64,000 nucleotides of DNA from Ovis canadensis (Eukaryota; Chordata; Mammalia; Artiodactyla; Bovidae). Shown one piece after another: positions 22,590-34,083 of this stretch. The notes beneath the pieces are model-generated. The model made no database searches, was not told where the DNA came from, and saw nothing but the letters and a program-made list of their open reading frames with translations. The position numbers and the translations under genes are program-made. The DNA lies in NCBI RefSeq assembly GCF_042477335.2, contig NC_091248.1, positions 118,448,501 to 118,512,500 of the forward strand, in the 5' to 3' direction. The number at the start of each line of letters is the position of its first letter. The first letter of the stretch is position 1.

Positions 22590-23060
22590 AGCATGGCAAT
22601 GAGCTTATTTTGATATAATTGAAAATATTTTTCCTCATTTGTTCTTTGTCTTTTGACTTTGTGTGGACTGATCTTTGCCCTGTAGAATTTTCACCTTTTA
22701 CATAGTCAAATTTATCAATGACTTTGTGGCTAATAGTTGTTTTTTTTTTTTTTTCCAATTCCCCTGTTTTCAAGTGTACTGTACTGTGGAAGAAAGTATT
22801 TCTTTTCCAATTTTTTTCTTCTTGTGGTGAAATACACGTAACTTACAATTTACTATCTTAATCATTTTTAATTGTATAATTCAGTGGTTTTCAGTACATT
22901 CACGTTGCTATGCAATCATCACCACCATCCATCTGCAGGAGTCTTTTCATCTAACAAAACTGAAATTATACCCGTTGAACAATAACTCCCCATTTCTCCC
23001 TTCACCCAGCCCCTGGCAACCACCATTCTACTTTTTGTCTCTGTGATTTTAACTAAGTAT
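22590..23060 (-). mobile_element. old L1M 3' region
   Basis: 22800-23060 reads as reversed L1M 3'-UTR ('caatcatcaccaccatccat', 'cccctggcaaccaccattct'). 22590-22800 probably continues it ('acatagtcaaatttatcaat'). Confidence 0.65.
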
Positions 23061-23925
23061 AATGTAGCTTTCTTTTATCTTTACTGTGTTTCCCTTCCCT
23101 GCTCTGCCATCACCTTTATTGAGTGTTCCCCCAAAACAGCAACAGTAATAACACTGCCATTTGGGTCCAGGCCTTACACCCAAGGCTTAAGTACAGTAGC
23201 TCCAGTCTTCCCAGTATCTGCTAGGCAGCTAAGGAAAGTATGGTCCATAGAAGTTACACAATCGGCCCCAGTTAAAGGTCTCACAGTTCTTAATTGGAAG
23301 AGGGAAGAGTCATGCTTGTGTTTGTCTAAACCAAAGCCAGGGCTTCTTCTTTAACACCATTCAGAAGTCTTGTGTCTGCAACCCTCAGACTACAGATGGC
23401 TGATCTTGCCTCTGTTGATTATTCCTAGCTTGACTGTCACAGGAAAAGCTTATTTTCAATTATTATATATAACTTTTTCACCCTACAACTTAATTATAAG
23501 ATATAGCTCTATTAACATCATGGGAAGACAAAAGGAAATAGTTACTAAAAAGCAAATTCTGTCCTCAAGGTCAAAGTTCCAAAGTATAGCCCGCAGAGGC
23601 TCCTGCGGTCTGGGGACCCCTCCACTATCTGATCTCTCTCAGGTGGATGACCTCCCGCTGCCATCTGGATTGCCCTAACCACAGGAAAGCACAGGGGAGT
23701 TTGAACTTCACCCCAGTGGAACTCTTTTTCCTATGTGAGAGCTGTGCTTCATTTAAGGAAGTGTAAACAATGGTAAATAATACTCGTATGTGGTCTAGGG
23801 CTGCCCTAAGGGTGTGGCTCACGACAGAAATGCTTCTCACTTGTAGAGAACAAACATTTGAGGTGAAGGTGTGACGGGTGAGGTTTCTTCTGAGGCCTCT
23901 CTCCTTGGCTCATAGATGACTGTCC
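23061..23925. other. unassigned stretch
   Basis: Frames of about 100 codons (23043-23354, 23370-23678) show no motif. A very diverged MIR may lie near 23130-23300. No gene recognised. Confidence 0.4.
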
Positions 23926-24183
23926 TCCTATCGTGTATTGGTCTGCTTGGGTCTCCATAACAACACACCACAGACTGCCTGCCTTAAACAACAGAAATTT
24001 GTTTTCTCGCAGCTGTGGAAGCCAGAGTCCTAGGTCAAGGTGCTGACCTGGTCGGGCTCTGGGGAGCACTCCCCTCTCGGCTCTGAGACAGCCACCTTCT
24101 CTCTGTCTTCTCATCTCCTCACAGGGTGGAAGGGGTTCTGGGGTCTCTCTCTTCTTACAAAGGTGCTATCATGCAGTGCTGCC

Positions 24184-24690
24184 TTAGCTCAGACTGCTAT
24201 AGCAAAATACCATAAACTGGGTGGTATATATAAATAAAAGTTTATTTCTCGGAGTTCTAGAGGCTGGAAGTCCAGGCTCGGGTGCCAGTCCTGGTCACAT
24301 TGCGGTGAAGGCCTTCTTCCAGGTTGCAGACTGTGGACTCCTGAGTGCTCAGGTGGCAGAGAGCAGAGCATAGCAAGCAAGCTCTCCGGTGACTATTAGA
24401 AGGATGCTAATCCCATTCACGAGAGCTCCACCCCAGGACCTCATCTCATGCTTGTTACCCACAGAAGCCCCACCTTCTAACATCACCACAGGGAGGGGTG
24501 TACAGTTTCTGCACAGGCATTTTGGAGGACGCAAACCTTCAGTCCCTAACAGGGCTCTGCCCTCACAACTTCATCTAAACCTAATTATCTCCCAAAGTCT
24601 CCATCCCAAAATACCATTACCTTGAAGGGTTAAAGCTTCAACACATAAACTTGGGGGGCAGGAGACACAAACATTTAATCCATCTCACAT
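24184..24690 (-). mobile_element. MLT1-type LTR B, nested in A
   Basis: Restarts the same motif order on the plus strand ('agactgctatagcaaaatac', 'tggaagtccaggctcgggtg') and ends near 'catttaatccatctcaca'. Same orientation as LTR A. Confidence 0.65.
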
Positions 24691-24827
24691 TGTCTTCTCT
24701 GCCAGTCTGTGTCCAAATTTCCTCTTCTTACAAGACAGTATTCCAATGGCCTCATTTAACCTCTGTAAAGGTCCTATCTCTGAACGCAGTCACATTCTGA
24801 GGTCCTGGGAGTTAGCATTTCAATATA

Positions 24828-24945
24828 TGGATTTTTTTGGCCACATCACCAACATGTAGGATCTTAGTTTCCCAACTGGGGATCGAACCTGTGCTCCCTG
24901 CAGTGGAAGCACTGAGTCTTAACCACTGAATCGCCAGGGAAGTCC
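24828..24945 (-). mobile_element. CHR SINE nested in MLT1 A
   Basis: 'tttttttggccacatcacc' tail side, head ending 'cgccagggaagtccc'. Flanks 'atatatggatttt' and 'gtgtatgaatttt' look like a diverged target duplication. Confidence 0.82.
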
Positions 24946-25227
24946 CTCAGTGTATGAATTTTGAGGGGACAAAATTCAGCCCCAAACACTACCCTTTGAG
25001 CCTCATAGAATGAAAAGATTTTTTCAAGTCTGGTATAACTAAGCTCTCCCATACCTGTGATATACTCAAGGACCCTCAGATTCACTGGGTGTCTACTGCC
25101 GCTACCCCTCACTCTCAGCAACTTATTATTACAAAAGTGCTCAAATATAAATATATAGAAAGATTGAAAGAACAGCACACCGATCAGCCATATACCCTCA
25201 CTTAGATTTAAAAGTTGCTGACATTGT

Positions 25228-25535
25228 GGGGGGCTTCCCTGGTGGCTCAGTGGTAAAGGTCGACCTACCAGTGCAGGAGACACAGGTTCAGTGCCTGGTC
25301 CAGGAGGATCCCACCTGCCTCAGAGCAACTAAGCCCGTGCGCCACAACTGCCGAGCCTCTGCTCTAGAGCCCGGGAGCCTCGATTATTGAGCTCACATGC
25401 CCTGGAGCCCATGCTTTGCATGAAGCCACTGCACTGAGAAGCCCGTGCACCTCAATGAAGAGTAGCCTGCAGTCTCCAAAACTAGAGAAAAGCCCAGGCA
25501 CAAAGACCCAGCACAGCCAAAAATAAACAAAGAAA
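25228..25535 (+). mobile_element. long CHR-type SINE (CHRL-like)
   Basis: Head 'gggcttccctggtggctcag', then repeated 'actgagcc/agcccgtgcgccacaac' modules and an end 'cccagcacagccaaaaataa'. This is the long tRNA-derived SINE of artiodactyls; four reversed copies occur later. Confidence 0.8.
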
Positions 25536-25539
25536 GTTT

Positions 25540-27222
25540 TCAAAGATTGTTGATACTTTTTGCTGTATCTCTAGGTGAGCGTTTTTTCCCAAAATGCTTG
25601 AAAATAAGTTTGGGAAATCATATTTCACTAAGTGCTTTAGTAGGTGCCTCCTAGAAATCAACATAGCGGACAATCCTTGCCTGAAGGAGTTATTTCCTTG
25701 ATTGGCCTCCTATCAGTTTGAACCTGAGTTTACCCCTCAAAAGGCTTAACACTCAGTCATTAACGTATGTAGTAGGATGAGGCTCAATCCCTTGCTCTTA
25801 GAAGCTTTTCTCTTTCCTATGATTCCTCCAACTTATCTCCTGAGTCTGTAGGGAACAGACCCACTGGCTGGTTCCCTGGTGCCTGGAAATTCAACACCAG
25901 GAGAACAAGAATCTGAGCCATTTGTGGGGGTCAGTGGCAGGGAGGAGAAGTGCCAAGGTGAAATACGACAAACCAAATAAATACATCTGAAATTACGAGC
26001 AGGATAAGTTGAAGAAAGTACCTGATGCAGAGGTGAAGATCCCAGCAGAGGGAGGAATTCTGTGACTTGGGAAAAGGGGGTCTGGAAGAGCCCAGCTTCT
26101 GTGTGCAGCCCAGGGGGTACCAGGCCATCACGGGGTCTCCCAGGTGACCCGGAAGCCCCCATTCTTCTGTCCCAACGCCCCCATGGCCCGCACCAACACT
26201 GGGAGCTACAGGTACCCCAGGAAGTGCGTCTGTGGAGCTTGTGAGAAGCCAGGGCAGCAGAGCCGGCTCTGCTCCCCACAACCGCCGCTTCCCTCCTGCC
26301 CCTCGGTGGGCCATCTTCCTGCCCCAAGCCCGCTAGGCAGGAGCTTCCTGCTGCGCTTCCCTGTTGCCTTAGCACCTGGGAGAGATTAGCTTTGCTGGCA
26401 AACCTGGAGAGCTCCTAGCTGCTTCCTTTTCAACGTGATTTGTAAAACAAAGTATTGAATGAGATCAGTTCCAGCACTCTCCCTTGAGATTCACATAAAA
26501 TCTACAGAGAAGTGTCCATTTATCACTACCCTGGGGCTTCCTGTTTTGAGCTTGACCTATTCTTGGCAGACCCTCCCCTCCACCCTGGTTTCATCATGTT
26601 GAAAGACCTGGGCAGATTTAACTCTCTCTCTGCCCTGCTCTTCATTCCCTGCCCTGTTCCTTCTAGTTCAGGCACCAGGGCAGGACTCCAGGACTCAAAA
26701 GACAGGAGAGGTGGCTGAGTCACTTTTGAGTCACATCCCTCTGGTCTATACTTGCCCCTTTTCTTTTCCGGTAACATTTCATGAACATGGGGGACCCACC
26801 CCCTTCATTCTGGGCAGGCAGAAGAAATGCAGACCCCCTGGACAAAACTCGCCCTGATGTTCTCAAAGAGAGCAATCGTCAGAGTTGGGTGTGGCTTAGA
26901 AAGAGCCAACAGGTCAAGTTCAAACGCAAAAACCTGGCTAGGCCTGACTGTTGGGGAAAACAATGGGAGTGTTGGTCACAAAATAGGGAAGGGGAACCAC
27001 AGAGCTCTTTGGATCTACTTTAAGGTCACTAAATCCTAGTGACAAATAGCCAGATGATTGTTGTATATCTACCCCGCACCCCTTCCCAGCTTCTCTTAGA
27101 CTCCAGCTCCCAAATACAGGGTGTGCACGTGACCCTGGCTGTCCAGTCATGGTGCCCTGTTGCCCTGTGCCTGCTGCCACGCAGCCCAGAGACACCTATT
27201 GTAATTGATTGCAATTTAAAAG
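25540..27222. other. unassigned, mostly single-copy-looking stretch
   Basis: 25830-26400 is GC-rich with overlapping frames on both strands up to 180 codons (25833-26375 minus); none has a motif I know. No transposon recognised. Confidence 0.4.
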
Positions 27223-27225
27223 CAA

Positions 27226-27560
27226 ATACAGGGACTTCCTGGTGGCCCAGTGGCTAAGATTCTGCACTCCCAGTCCAAGGGTTTTATCCTTAGTTAGGGA
27301 CACAGGAGACATGGGTTCGATCCCTGGGTCAGGAAGATCCCCTGGAGAAGGAAATGGCAACCCACTCCAGTATTCTTGTTTGGAAAATCCCATGGACAGA
27401 AAAGCCTAGTGGGCTACAGTCCATACGGTTGCAAAGAGTCAGACTCGACTGAGCAACTGAGCATCACATAGGCTTGGGATTAGATCCCACATGCCACAAC
27501 TAAAGATCCTGTGTGCCCTGCTAAGACCCCGTACAGCCAAATAAATAAATAAAAACAAAT
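27226..27560 (+). mobile_element. CHR SINE split by a Bov-tA piece
   Basis: Left half 27226-27299 ('cagggacttcctggtggccc'), right half 27467-27560 ('ttagatcccacatgccacaa', 'cgtacagccaaataaataaa'). The gap is Bov-tA sequence in the same orientation. Confidence 0.78.
27300..27466 (+). mobile_element. partial Bov-tA inside CHR
   Basis: Begins in the tRNA head at 'acacaggagacatgggttc' and ends 'cgactgagcaactga'. The first ~40 bases of the head are missing. Confidence 0.8.
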
Positions 27561-27619
27561 ATGTAAAACTGCTGGGTGCCTGCCCCAATATTCATTTTCA
27601 TCTTATTCTCCAGTAACAG

Positions 27620-27745
27620 AAGTCCAATTTTTAAAAATTGTGGTAAAGCTCACGTAACACCATTCATACTTTTCAGGTGTACAACCACAAGGTAATCCAA
27701 CCATCACCATGTCTAGTTCCAGAACGTTTTCATCACCTGCAGAAT
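27620..27745 (-). mobile_element. old L1 3'-UTR fragment
   Basis: Reversed L1M wording: 'attgtggtaaagctcacgta', 'gtccaaccatcaccatgtc'-like block with local changes. Confidence 0.5.
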
Positions 27746-28040
27746 TTATTCTATTCAGTTGCCGATGCTGCAAGCTCAAGGACTTCATTTCTCCACTTCC
27801 CTTTCCGTGAGATGTGGCTTTCTGATTAGGTTTTAGCCAATGAAATGTGAGCAGAAGTGTGAGGGACTCCCAGAGAAGCTCCTTGAAAGGATGTGACACC
27901 CTTTTGGTCCTTTCCTGTTTCTTTCCTCTGCTGACCTTAAATATCAGCATTTCATCTATGGGTCTGGTGGAAGAACTGAGCTAGTCGGGGTGTTCACCCC
28001 TGCTGTGGTCAGTATGGGTCTTAAGAAGAAGTTCCCTTCT
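27746..28040. other. unassigned, probable old repeat
   Basis: 'ggttttagccaatgaaatgt' with following 'gagcagaagtg' is a phrase of a common old mammalian repeat that I cannot name reliably. Confidence 0.3.
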
Positions 28041-28044
28041 TAGT

Positions 28045-28400
28045 TGAGATAAACAGATATACACTATTTATACAAAAAAAAAAAAAAAAGATAAACAGGG
28101 GCATTCCCTGGCGGTCCAGTGGTTAGGACTCCATGCTTCCACAGCAGGGGACGTGGGTTCAGTCCCTAGTCAGGGAACTAAGATCCTGAAGGTCAAATGG
28201 TGCTCAGTCAAAAAAAAAAAAAAGACAAACAATAAGGACCTACTGTATAGCACAAGGAACTATACTTATCATCTTATAATAACCTATAATGGAAAATAAT
28301 CTGAAAAAGAATATATAAAGAGAATATATGACTGAATCACTTCACTGTACACCTCAATCACTGTCAACCAACTAAACTTCAATAAAAATAAATAAATAAA
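28045..28400 (+). mobile_element. artiodactyl L1 3' end, host of a CHR
   Basis: Left piece around 28045-28102, right piece 28227-28400 with 'aggacctactgtatagcaca', 'gaatcacttcactgtacacc' and a (taaa) tail. Confidence 0.75.
28103..28226 (+). mobile_element. CHR SINE inside L1
   Basis: Head 'cattccctggcggtccagtg', A-rich end at about 28210-28224. Flanks 'aaagataaacagg' and 'aaagacaaacaat' are a likely diverged duplication. Confidence 0.82.
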
Positions 28401-28404
28401 AGGA

Positions 28405-28675
28405 GTTTCCACTGCTGCATATTAATGCTGAAAACACCCTAGCCCAGATCCACAAACAGGTGTGAAGACTCCTTGGCTCCTTGGAGAGACGCCAATGCAA
28501 CGGGCTGGCAGCCCTGCCCATGGTCCTGGGTTGTCTTGGCTGAAGATCCATCTCTGAGGTACGCCCATTTGATTTGACTCTTCTGACATCACCTAGTGTC
28601 TGTCTCCAAGTCACTTGAACCTTGACAGCTAGAGTCCCCCTCCCATGCCTGATGACCTCCCTCAGTTCATGTGCG
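28405..28675. other. unassigned stretch
   Basis: No feature recognised. Confidence 0.5.
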
Positions 28676-28679
28676 CCCT

Positions 28680-28832
28680 GGACAATAAGTTTATATAGCG
28701 CTCGCTCTGGGCCAAGCTCTGATCTAAGGACCTTAATGTGGATTAACCCATGGTAATCCTTACAGTAACCCGAGGGGGTTAGAATCACCATCTCCTTTGC
28801 AGAGGTGAAGAAACTGAGGCACAGGGCACATT
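28680..28832 (-). mobile_element. MIR SINE fossil
   Basis: 'tttatatagcgctcgctctg' and 'gaagaaactgaggcacaggg' in MIR order on the reverse strand. Confidence 0.65.
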
Positions 28833-28999
28833 TATTTCACTGTGTGGCATTTTGTCTTAGAACATAGGATAAAATGCCAGACAGTGAAATAAAGGTAAAT
28901 CCTCCTTCCACCCCTGTCCTCCCCAAACCCACCTCCATATCTTAGCTCCACAGCTCAGATGGTGGTATAAATAAGCAGAAATTTATTTAGCCAGCCACC

Positions 29000-29830
29000 T
29001 CTTGGTTGTTTCCAAACTTTTGCTACGTCAACAACACTGCAACAATTATCTTTGTATTATATATACATAATATGTACTATATATATGTATATAATTTAGC
29101 TCATGTACTTAATCTGTTAGATGAATTACTAAAAGTGGGATTTCTGAGCCAAAATCCTGTGCATTTGCAATTTTGATGGATATTGCTCTCTGTAGAGATC
29201 GAAACAGCTTGTCCTCCCATGGACAATGTTTGGGACCACCTGTTTGTTTATCTTTTCCTTTTAGTTTTTACTGTAGTATAGTTGATTTACAATGTTGTGT
29301 TAGTTTCAGGTGTACAGCAAAGTGAATCAGTGAAATGTATACATATATCCACTCTTTTTTTTTAAGATTCTTTGCCATACATGAGACCACCTGTTTTGCC
29401 ATAGCTTTACCTACACACCAAAATATTACCAGATTTTGCCAAATTGATAGGCAAAAAATATAGCGAGAACTTCATGGTATTTTAAATTGCTATGTACAAA
29501 GTTAGATTGAGCATCTTTTTTACATGTTCAAGGGCTACGACTTGTGGTTTTTGTTGTTGTTGTACTGACATCCCCCTTTTATTGGACCTTTATAGCGTTG
29601 TCATTCTTGCCTTATAAACATGGTCCGGGAATGTCCTTGGGCATACTGCCCTGAGCACATGTGCAAGTGTTTCTCTGAAGATACAGGCCAAGAAGTATGG
29701 CTGCTAGATGGAACGGTTATGTACACGTAAAATTTCATCAGATTGTGTCAGATGGCTTTTCAAAAGAGGCAGTGCCAATTTATACTTCACTAGTAGTGTT
29801 TGAGATTACCCATACCTCACCAGCAGCTAA
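29000..29830 (-). mobile_element. old L1-type fragments
   Basis: Two passages with the reversed L1 order 'gattactaaaagtggga'/'ctgagccaaaatcctgtgc' (29120-29160) and 'caagaagtatggctgctaga' (29687-29706) to 'accagcagctaataatg'. They flank a younger L1 piece at 29246-29384. Diverged, without coding capacity. Confidence 0.5.
29246..29384 (-). mobile_element. short artiodactyl L1 insert with 12-bp target duplication
   Basis: 'tatagttgatttacaatgtt' and 'agtttcaggtgtacagcaaa' mark the L1 3' region. Perfect flanks 'gaccacctgttt' at 29234-29245 and 29385-29396 show a very short, complete insertion event. Confidence 0.82.
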
Positions 29831-30067
29831 TAATGTATACCTTTTCTTAGGTGCAACCATTTTTTTCTATATACCCATAGTTATATATATGTGTGTCTGT
29901 GTGTATGTATGTATGAACATAAGTTTTTAATGAAAACCAACCATCCCCTGCCTTAAGCTTTCTCACCATCATGATCTACTACACTTGAGGCAGCCAATGA
30001 AACTCTTCTAGCTACTTCCTCCAATATTTATCTCCATATTTAAGAATATTATGCTTCTACTGCTATT

Positions 30068-30189
30068 TTTTTTCTTTTTGGCGGCACCGTGTGGTATGTG
30101 GGCTCTGAGTTCCCTGACCAAGGATTGAACGCTGGGCCATGGCAGTGAAATCATGCAGTCCTAACCACTGGACCACCAGTGAGCTCCCC
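30068..30189 (-). mobile_element. CHR SINE
   Basis: Tail 'tttttttctttttggcggca', head ending 'accactggaccaccagtgag'. Confidence 0.78.
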
Positions 30190-30745
30190 AGGGCTCTTTC
30201 TCAATCTGTCACCTTGAGACATTCTACACTGCCTCTGACAGGGGAGTATCTAACTCTCCCACATGTACATCCATCACCTCTCCCGCATCACCCCAACATA
30301 GTGTTTTTATATGAATAAAGAACTGGGGATGAGTAAATAGTATTTACATTATAATGACTGTGCAAGTATCATTGACTGCTGAGCCAGGTGAGCATTACTT
30401 AGCTCAATTCTTGTGCAGGCTTCAGTATACCTAAGGTTAAGGAAGGCCTTGTTTTTTTATTCGCTTAATTTTCTATGACTCATCATTAGTGATCTCTAAA
30501 AGCTCTAACATCTCTGCCAAAGGCCTTCCCATGATATTTTCCATATGCTCAAGCACATCAGTTCCATTTCTTCTTTCCCAGAGCCTCTCAAGAAGCTTCC
30601 TTCCTCCTTCCCCCAGGGCTGGCTAGGCTCCGGCTTAACGCTCCTAGGACTGTTACTCCTAGGACTTCATCACACCTCCAGGGATGAACACCCTAATCCC
30701 TAAGTTGAGGATCCCACCTGTCTCTCTGCCTCTCTACCCCCTTAA
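30190..30745. other. unassigned stretch
   Basis: No gene or repeat family recognised. Confidence 0.5.
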
Positions 30746-30747
30746 AA

Positions 30748-30945
30748 AAATTTTTTTTGCTCCCTCTTTTATTTATTTTTTGGCTGTGCTGGGTCTTCGC
30801 TGCTGCACATTGGCTTTCTCCAGTTGCAGCAAGTGGGGGCTACTCTCTTGTTGCAATGTACAGGCTTCTCATTGCGGTGGCTTCTCTTGTTGAGTGACAC
30901 AGGCTCTGGGGCACCTGGGCTCTAGAGCAAGGATACTCCCTCCTT
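30748..30945 (-). mobile_element. long CHR-type SINE, head lost
   Basis: 'ggctgtgctgggtcttcgct', 'gggggctactctcttgttgc', 'cattgcggtggcttctcttg' in order; the tRNA-head end is missing where a Bov-tA follows. Confidence 0.75.
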
Positions 30946-30965
30946 TTGATGAAGCATTTCTAGTA

Positions 30966-31182
30966 GCGGCTTCCCAGGTTGTGCTAGTGGTAAAGGACCC
31001 ACCTGGCAATGCAGGAGACATAAGAGACATGGGTTCGATCCCTGGGTTGGGAAGGTTTCCCTAGAGGAGGGCATGGCAACGTACTCCAGTATTCTTGCCT
31101 GGAGCATCCCACAGATAGAGGAGCCCGGCGGGCTGTACAGCCCATAGAGTCACAAAGAGTCCGACACAACTGAAGCTACCTA
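30966..31182 (+). mobile_element. Bov-tA SINE
   Basis: Full element, 'cggcttcccaggttgtgcta' to 'agtccgacacaactgaagct'. Confidence 0.88.
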
Positions 31183-31184
31183 CA

Positions 31185-31690
31185 TGCGCACCCATTCCCT
31201 AGTGGTGTCCTAATAAATTGAGAGTGTACTCAGATAATTCTGTGATTGGGTGAAAAACTATGCATTGTTTAGACCACATCCCTTTGGAGTTTTCTGATTT
31301 TGATTCTATGGGGGTTCTGTGCCTTTCATTGCCTGTGAGCTATTTTATAACTCTGTAAATTGTAGATAACTGATAACAGTGCAAAATAAATCTTATCTAG
31401 AGATATGCAAATAAATAATGCACGTCCCTCTTCCCATCCCACACAAGGCTCCCTACAAAAGGCAATTTCATATCTGTTTGTAAATTTATTTCCTTTTTGA
31501 AATTCCATATAGATTCGTGCTTCTTTGACTTCTTTAAACTGGTTGTAATGTCTTACTGGTTCCCTCATTAATAATGAGTTAAGTATGATATTCAACACAC
31601 ATTAATTTTATATGTGTGAGGCCATTCATTTATATTTCACTATGCATTCATTTATATTTATATTCATGATTTTATTCGTACTTTAAAAGC
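31185..31690. other. unassigned AT-rich stretch
   Basis: Probably decayed L1, but no block is clear enough to call. Confidence 0.35.
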
Positions 31691-31800
31691 ACATTCCTTT
31701 AATAGAAATATATTTTTCAAGTCACTGAAGTCTGAAAATATCTTTGTTCTACACGCACTCTTGATTGACAAATTGGCTGGGTATAAAATTATAGGTAAAA
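31690..31800 (-). mobile_element. old L1 fragment
   Basis: 'gaagtctgaaaatatctttg' and 'ggctgggtataaaattatag' in reversed L1 order. Confidence 0.45.
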
Positions 31801-31804
31801 AAAT

Positions 31805-31935
31805 CCAGTGAGATAGGTACTATTGTTATCTGCATTTTGAAGGTAAAGAAACTTATCTGAAAGTTTAAGTGGCTGAGCTGAGATTTAGCTCCAAATATTT
31901 TTCTTTTAACCATCAGATTAGGTGCCTCTTTAGTT
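31805..31935 (-). mobile_element. MIR SINE fossil
   Basis: 'gataggtactattgttatct', then 'aaagaaacttatctgaaag' and a decayed tRNA head. Confidence 0.6.
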
Positions 31936-31939
31936 GGTT

Positions 31940-32970
31940 CAGCTCATAAGCCAATTCTGATCTGTTTATAGCCGTGGCAGACACATATTACTGAGAAGAA
32001 TTCTAGGGCAGCATTTAGGTTCCATGGTAAAAACAAAACAAAACAAAACAAAACAAACAAACAAAACTACCTCGATTGATTAATGAGGTCTGCCACAAGC
32101 TCAGGAATTGGGAGTTGGGTTATTTTTTTAAAAAACACTGCTTAATCATTCCTTGAAGAAAGAGATTGTCTTTGGGGTTATACACAGCTCTAGCACTTTT
32201 GAAATTAGGGCATGTTGACATCAAAAGTGTTTAAAGGCTGCTTTGTTTCTTTGCTGTAGCAGGAGAATTTTTTAACAGCCTGTTTATAATTTATCTGAGA
32301 GAAGCACTGGTAATTAGGCATCTGATCACTTCTCTGATTCCCTCGCTCCTTCCTTTTCTTGTGACAAAAACAAAAAGGGAAACGATCACATTGCATCACG
32401 ATACCAGTGGGCCATATAAAAAACCATGCAATGTTGTTTTTCCAATCATGGGTTTCCTTGACAGCCAGCATTTCAACACTTCCAAATACCCTTCCCATCC
32501 ATCATTAGCAATGACTGTAGGACTGGTCTCTTTACTAACCTTCTATGTCCCAAACAGCTTTACAACTTGGCTTCATCTGCAGGGCAGCCCAGCTTTTAAA
32601 GGAATGATGTTCTTTTCCCAGAATATCTATTAAACAGAACTTAACCCAGTTTGAAGAGAGGTATAAAGTGACTTTCTCCCATCTCGCTTCACTTTTCAAA
32701 GTGCACTTTTTACACTCAGGACCAGCATCTACTTGTTTAGGAAAATTCTATAAACTGTTCATTATTCCCTTTCTCATCCTTTAGCAATATTTTTTCCAGG
32801 ACAAATAATACACATTTACTGAGAATTCTGGGATGGCTACTATCTCCTCTTAACTACAAAGCAGGGAACCAAGCAAAGAAAAAAACATCACCAATAAATC
32901 CCACGGCCCTGATACCTCTGGCTGAGCAAAGGGAAGAGAGTGGCTGCTAGGGGAAAGTTCTTATGAAGCC
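31940..32970. other. unassigned stretch
   Basis: Apart from the AAAAC microsatellite there is no recognised repeat or gene. Frames at 32205-32633 on both strands have no motif. Confidence 0.45.
32029..32067. repeat. (AAAAC)n / (AAAC)n microsatellite
   Basis: About 39 bases of AAAAC and AAAC units. Confidence 0.9.
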
Positions 32971-32974
32971 AATG

Positions 32975-33236
32975 GAGGCTTTTGGGGCTGGGTCTTCACT
33001 GCTGTGCGGTCGTTTCTTTAGTCGTGGTAAGCAGGGACTACTCTCTAGTTGCAGTGCACAGGCTTCTTATTGCAATGGCTTCTCTTATTGTGAAGCATGG
33101 GGTGCACAGGCTCAATAGTTGTGGTACATGAGCTTAGTAGCTTGGCAGCATGAGGGATCTTCCCAACCCAGGGGTCAAACCCATGTCTCCTGCATTGGCA
33201 AGCAGATTCTTTGCCACTGAGCCACCAGGGAAGCCT
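32975..33236 (-). mobile_element. long CHR-type SINE
   Basis: From 'tggggctgggtcttcactgc' through the repeated modules to the head 'gccaccagggaagcc'. Confidence 0.8.
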
Positions 33237-33239
33237 GCC

Positions 33240-34080
33240 AATGAATGGGGTTTTGAAGGAGGTGTGTGGGAAGAAATCCCCTGACACCAGGGATGGGAGC
33301 TGGGGTGAAAGCTGCTCTTTCCTACCAGTGGCTCCTCTATCCAATTTCTGGAAGGGGCTCCTTCTGGTCTGTGATGAAGTCTTCTTCCTGGAAGCTCCAC
33401 AGGGCACCAACAGACAGCCAAGTGTGGCCCCAGGTTGTAAAGAGCATCTTGGAGAGGGCTCGACTGTTCAGACTGTGCCCTCTTTGTGGAGGACAGGGCT
33501 CCCACTTAGCTGTACCCCAGGCATCCCCCATCAGGGTGAAGAAGGAAGACCTCGGGCTGCTCCCTGCACATTTGCTGCAGGTTGGCAGGCCCCAACAGAG
33601 CTTCCTGAGGGACCTTCCCCACTTCCGCTACCCAGTCCATGACCTTCCTCTGAGGGGACCTGGCCGCTGCACCCAGGAAGAAGGCGCATCCCATCTTTTT
33701 ATTGAGTTGGCACCTCCTGGAATGGTGTTTGGTCTGTGATCACATGAAATATTCACATACAAGACAAGAAGCTTCCACTCTCTGCCATTTGCTGTATTCC
33801 ATAACTTATGATGTTCAAGTTCAACCCCAGAGAGTCCTCTCCCAGAGAAGTCCCAGAGACCTGCCATGATCTTGGCACATAGCAGACCCATAGCCAAAAA
33901 TGCTCCACCTGAACACATCTTCAAAGCCCAGACCCTTGCTGGATATTCCTTTTCTGCTGTTACTTATTTTTATTTCTGTTAATGTGAAATCATATATGTA
34001 TGGTTTAAAAACAATCCTAAAGCCAACCCCTTAGTGCTCATAACCCAGGTGAAGAAATATCACATTAGCAAACTTTGGGG
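33240..34080. other. unassigned, GC-richer stretch with open frames
   Basis: A 157-codon plus frame (33266-33739) contains 'CPLCGG' and a second, overlapping 143-codon frame (33211-33642) shares the DNA. Neither is recognised and minus-strand frames overlap them. A single-exon gene or exon cannot be excluded, but nothing in the sequence favours it. Confidence 0.35.
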
Positions 34081-34083
34081 ATT

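Larger units (their letters stand above)
23930..24990 (-). mobile_element. MLT1-type LTR A, outer copy of a nest
   Basis: The outer LTR runs 23930-24180 ('tgcctgccttaaacaacaga') and resumes at about 24690-24827 and 24946-24990 ('aattttgaggggacaaaatt'). A second MLT1-like LTR and a CHR SINE fill the gaps. Confidence 0.7.

Noticed and set aside
25833..26375. 180-codon minus-strand frame
   Set aside because: Low-complexity, Gly/Ser/Arg-rich translation, overlapped by a second minus frame and by plus frames, without recognisable domain or splice context.
33211..33739. Two overlapping plus-strand frames of 143 and 157 codons, one with CPLCGG
   Set aside because: They overlap each other and minus-strand frames, contain no complete zinc-finger spacing and no known domain. 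GC-rich chance is the simpler reading.
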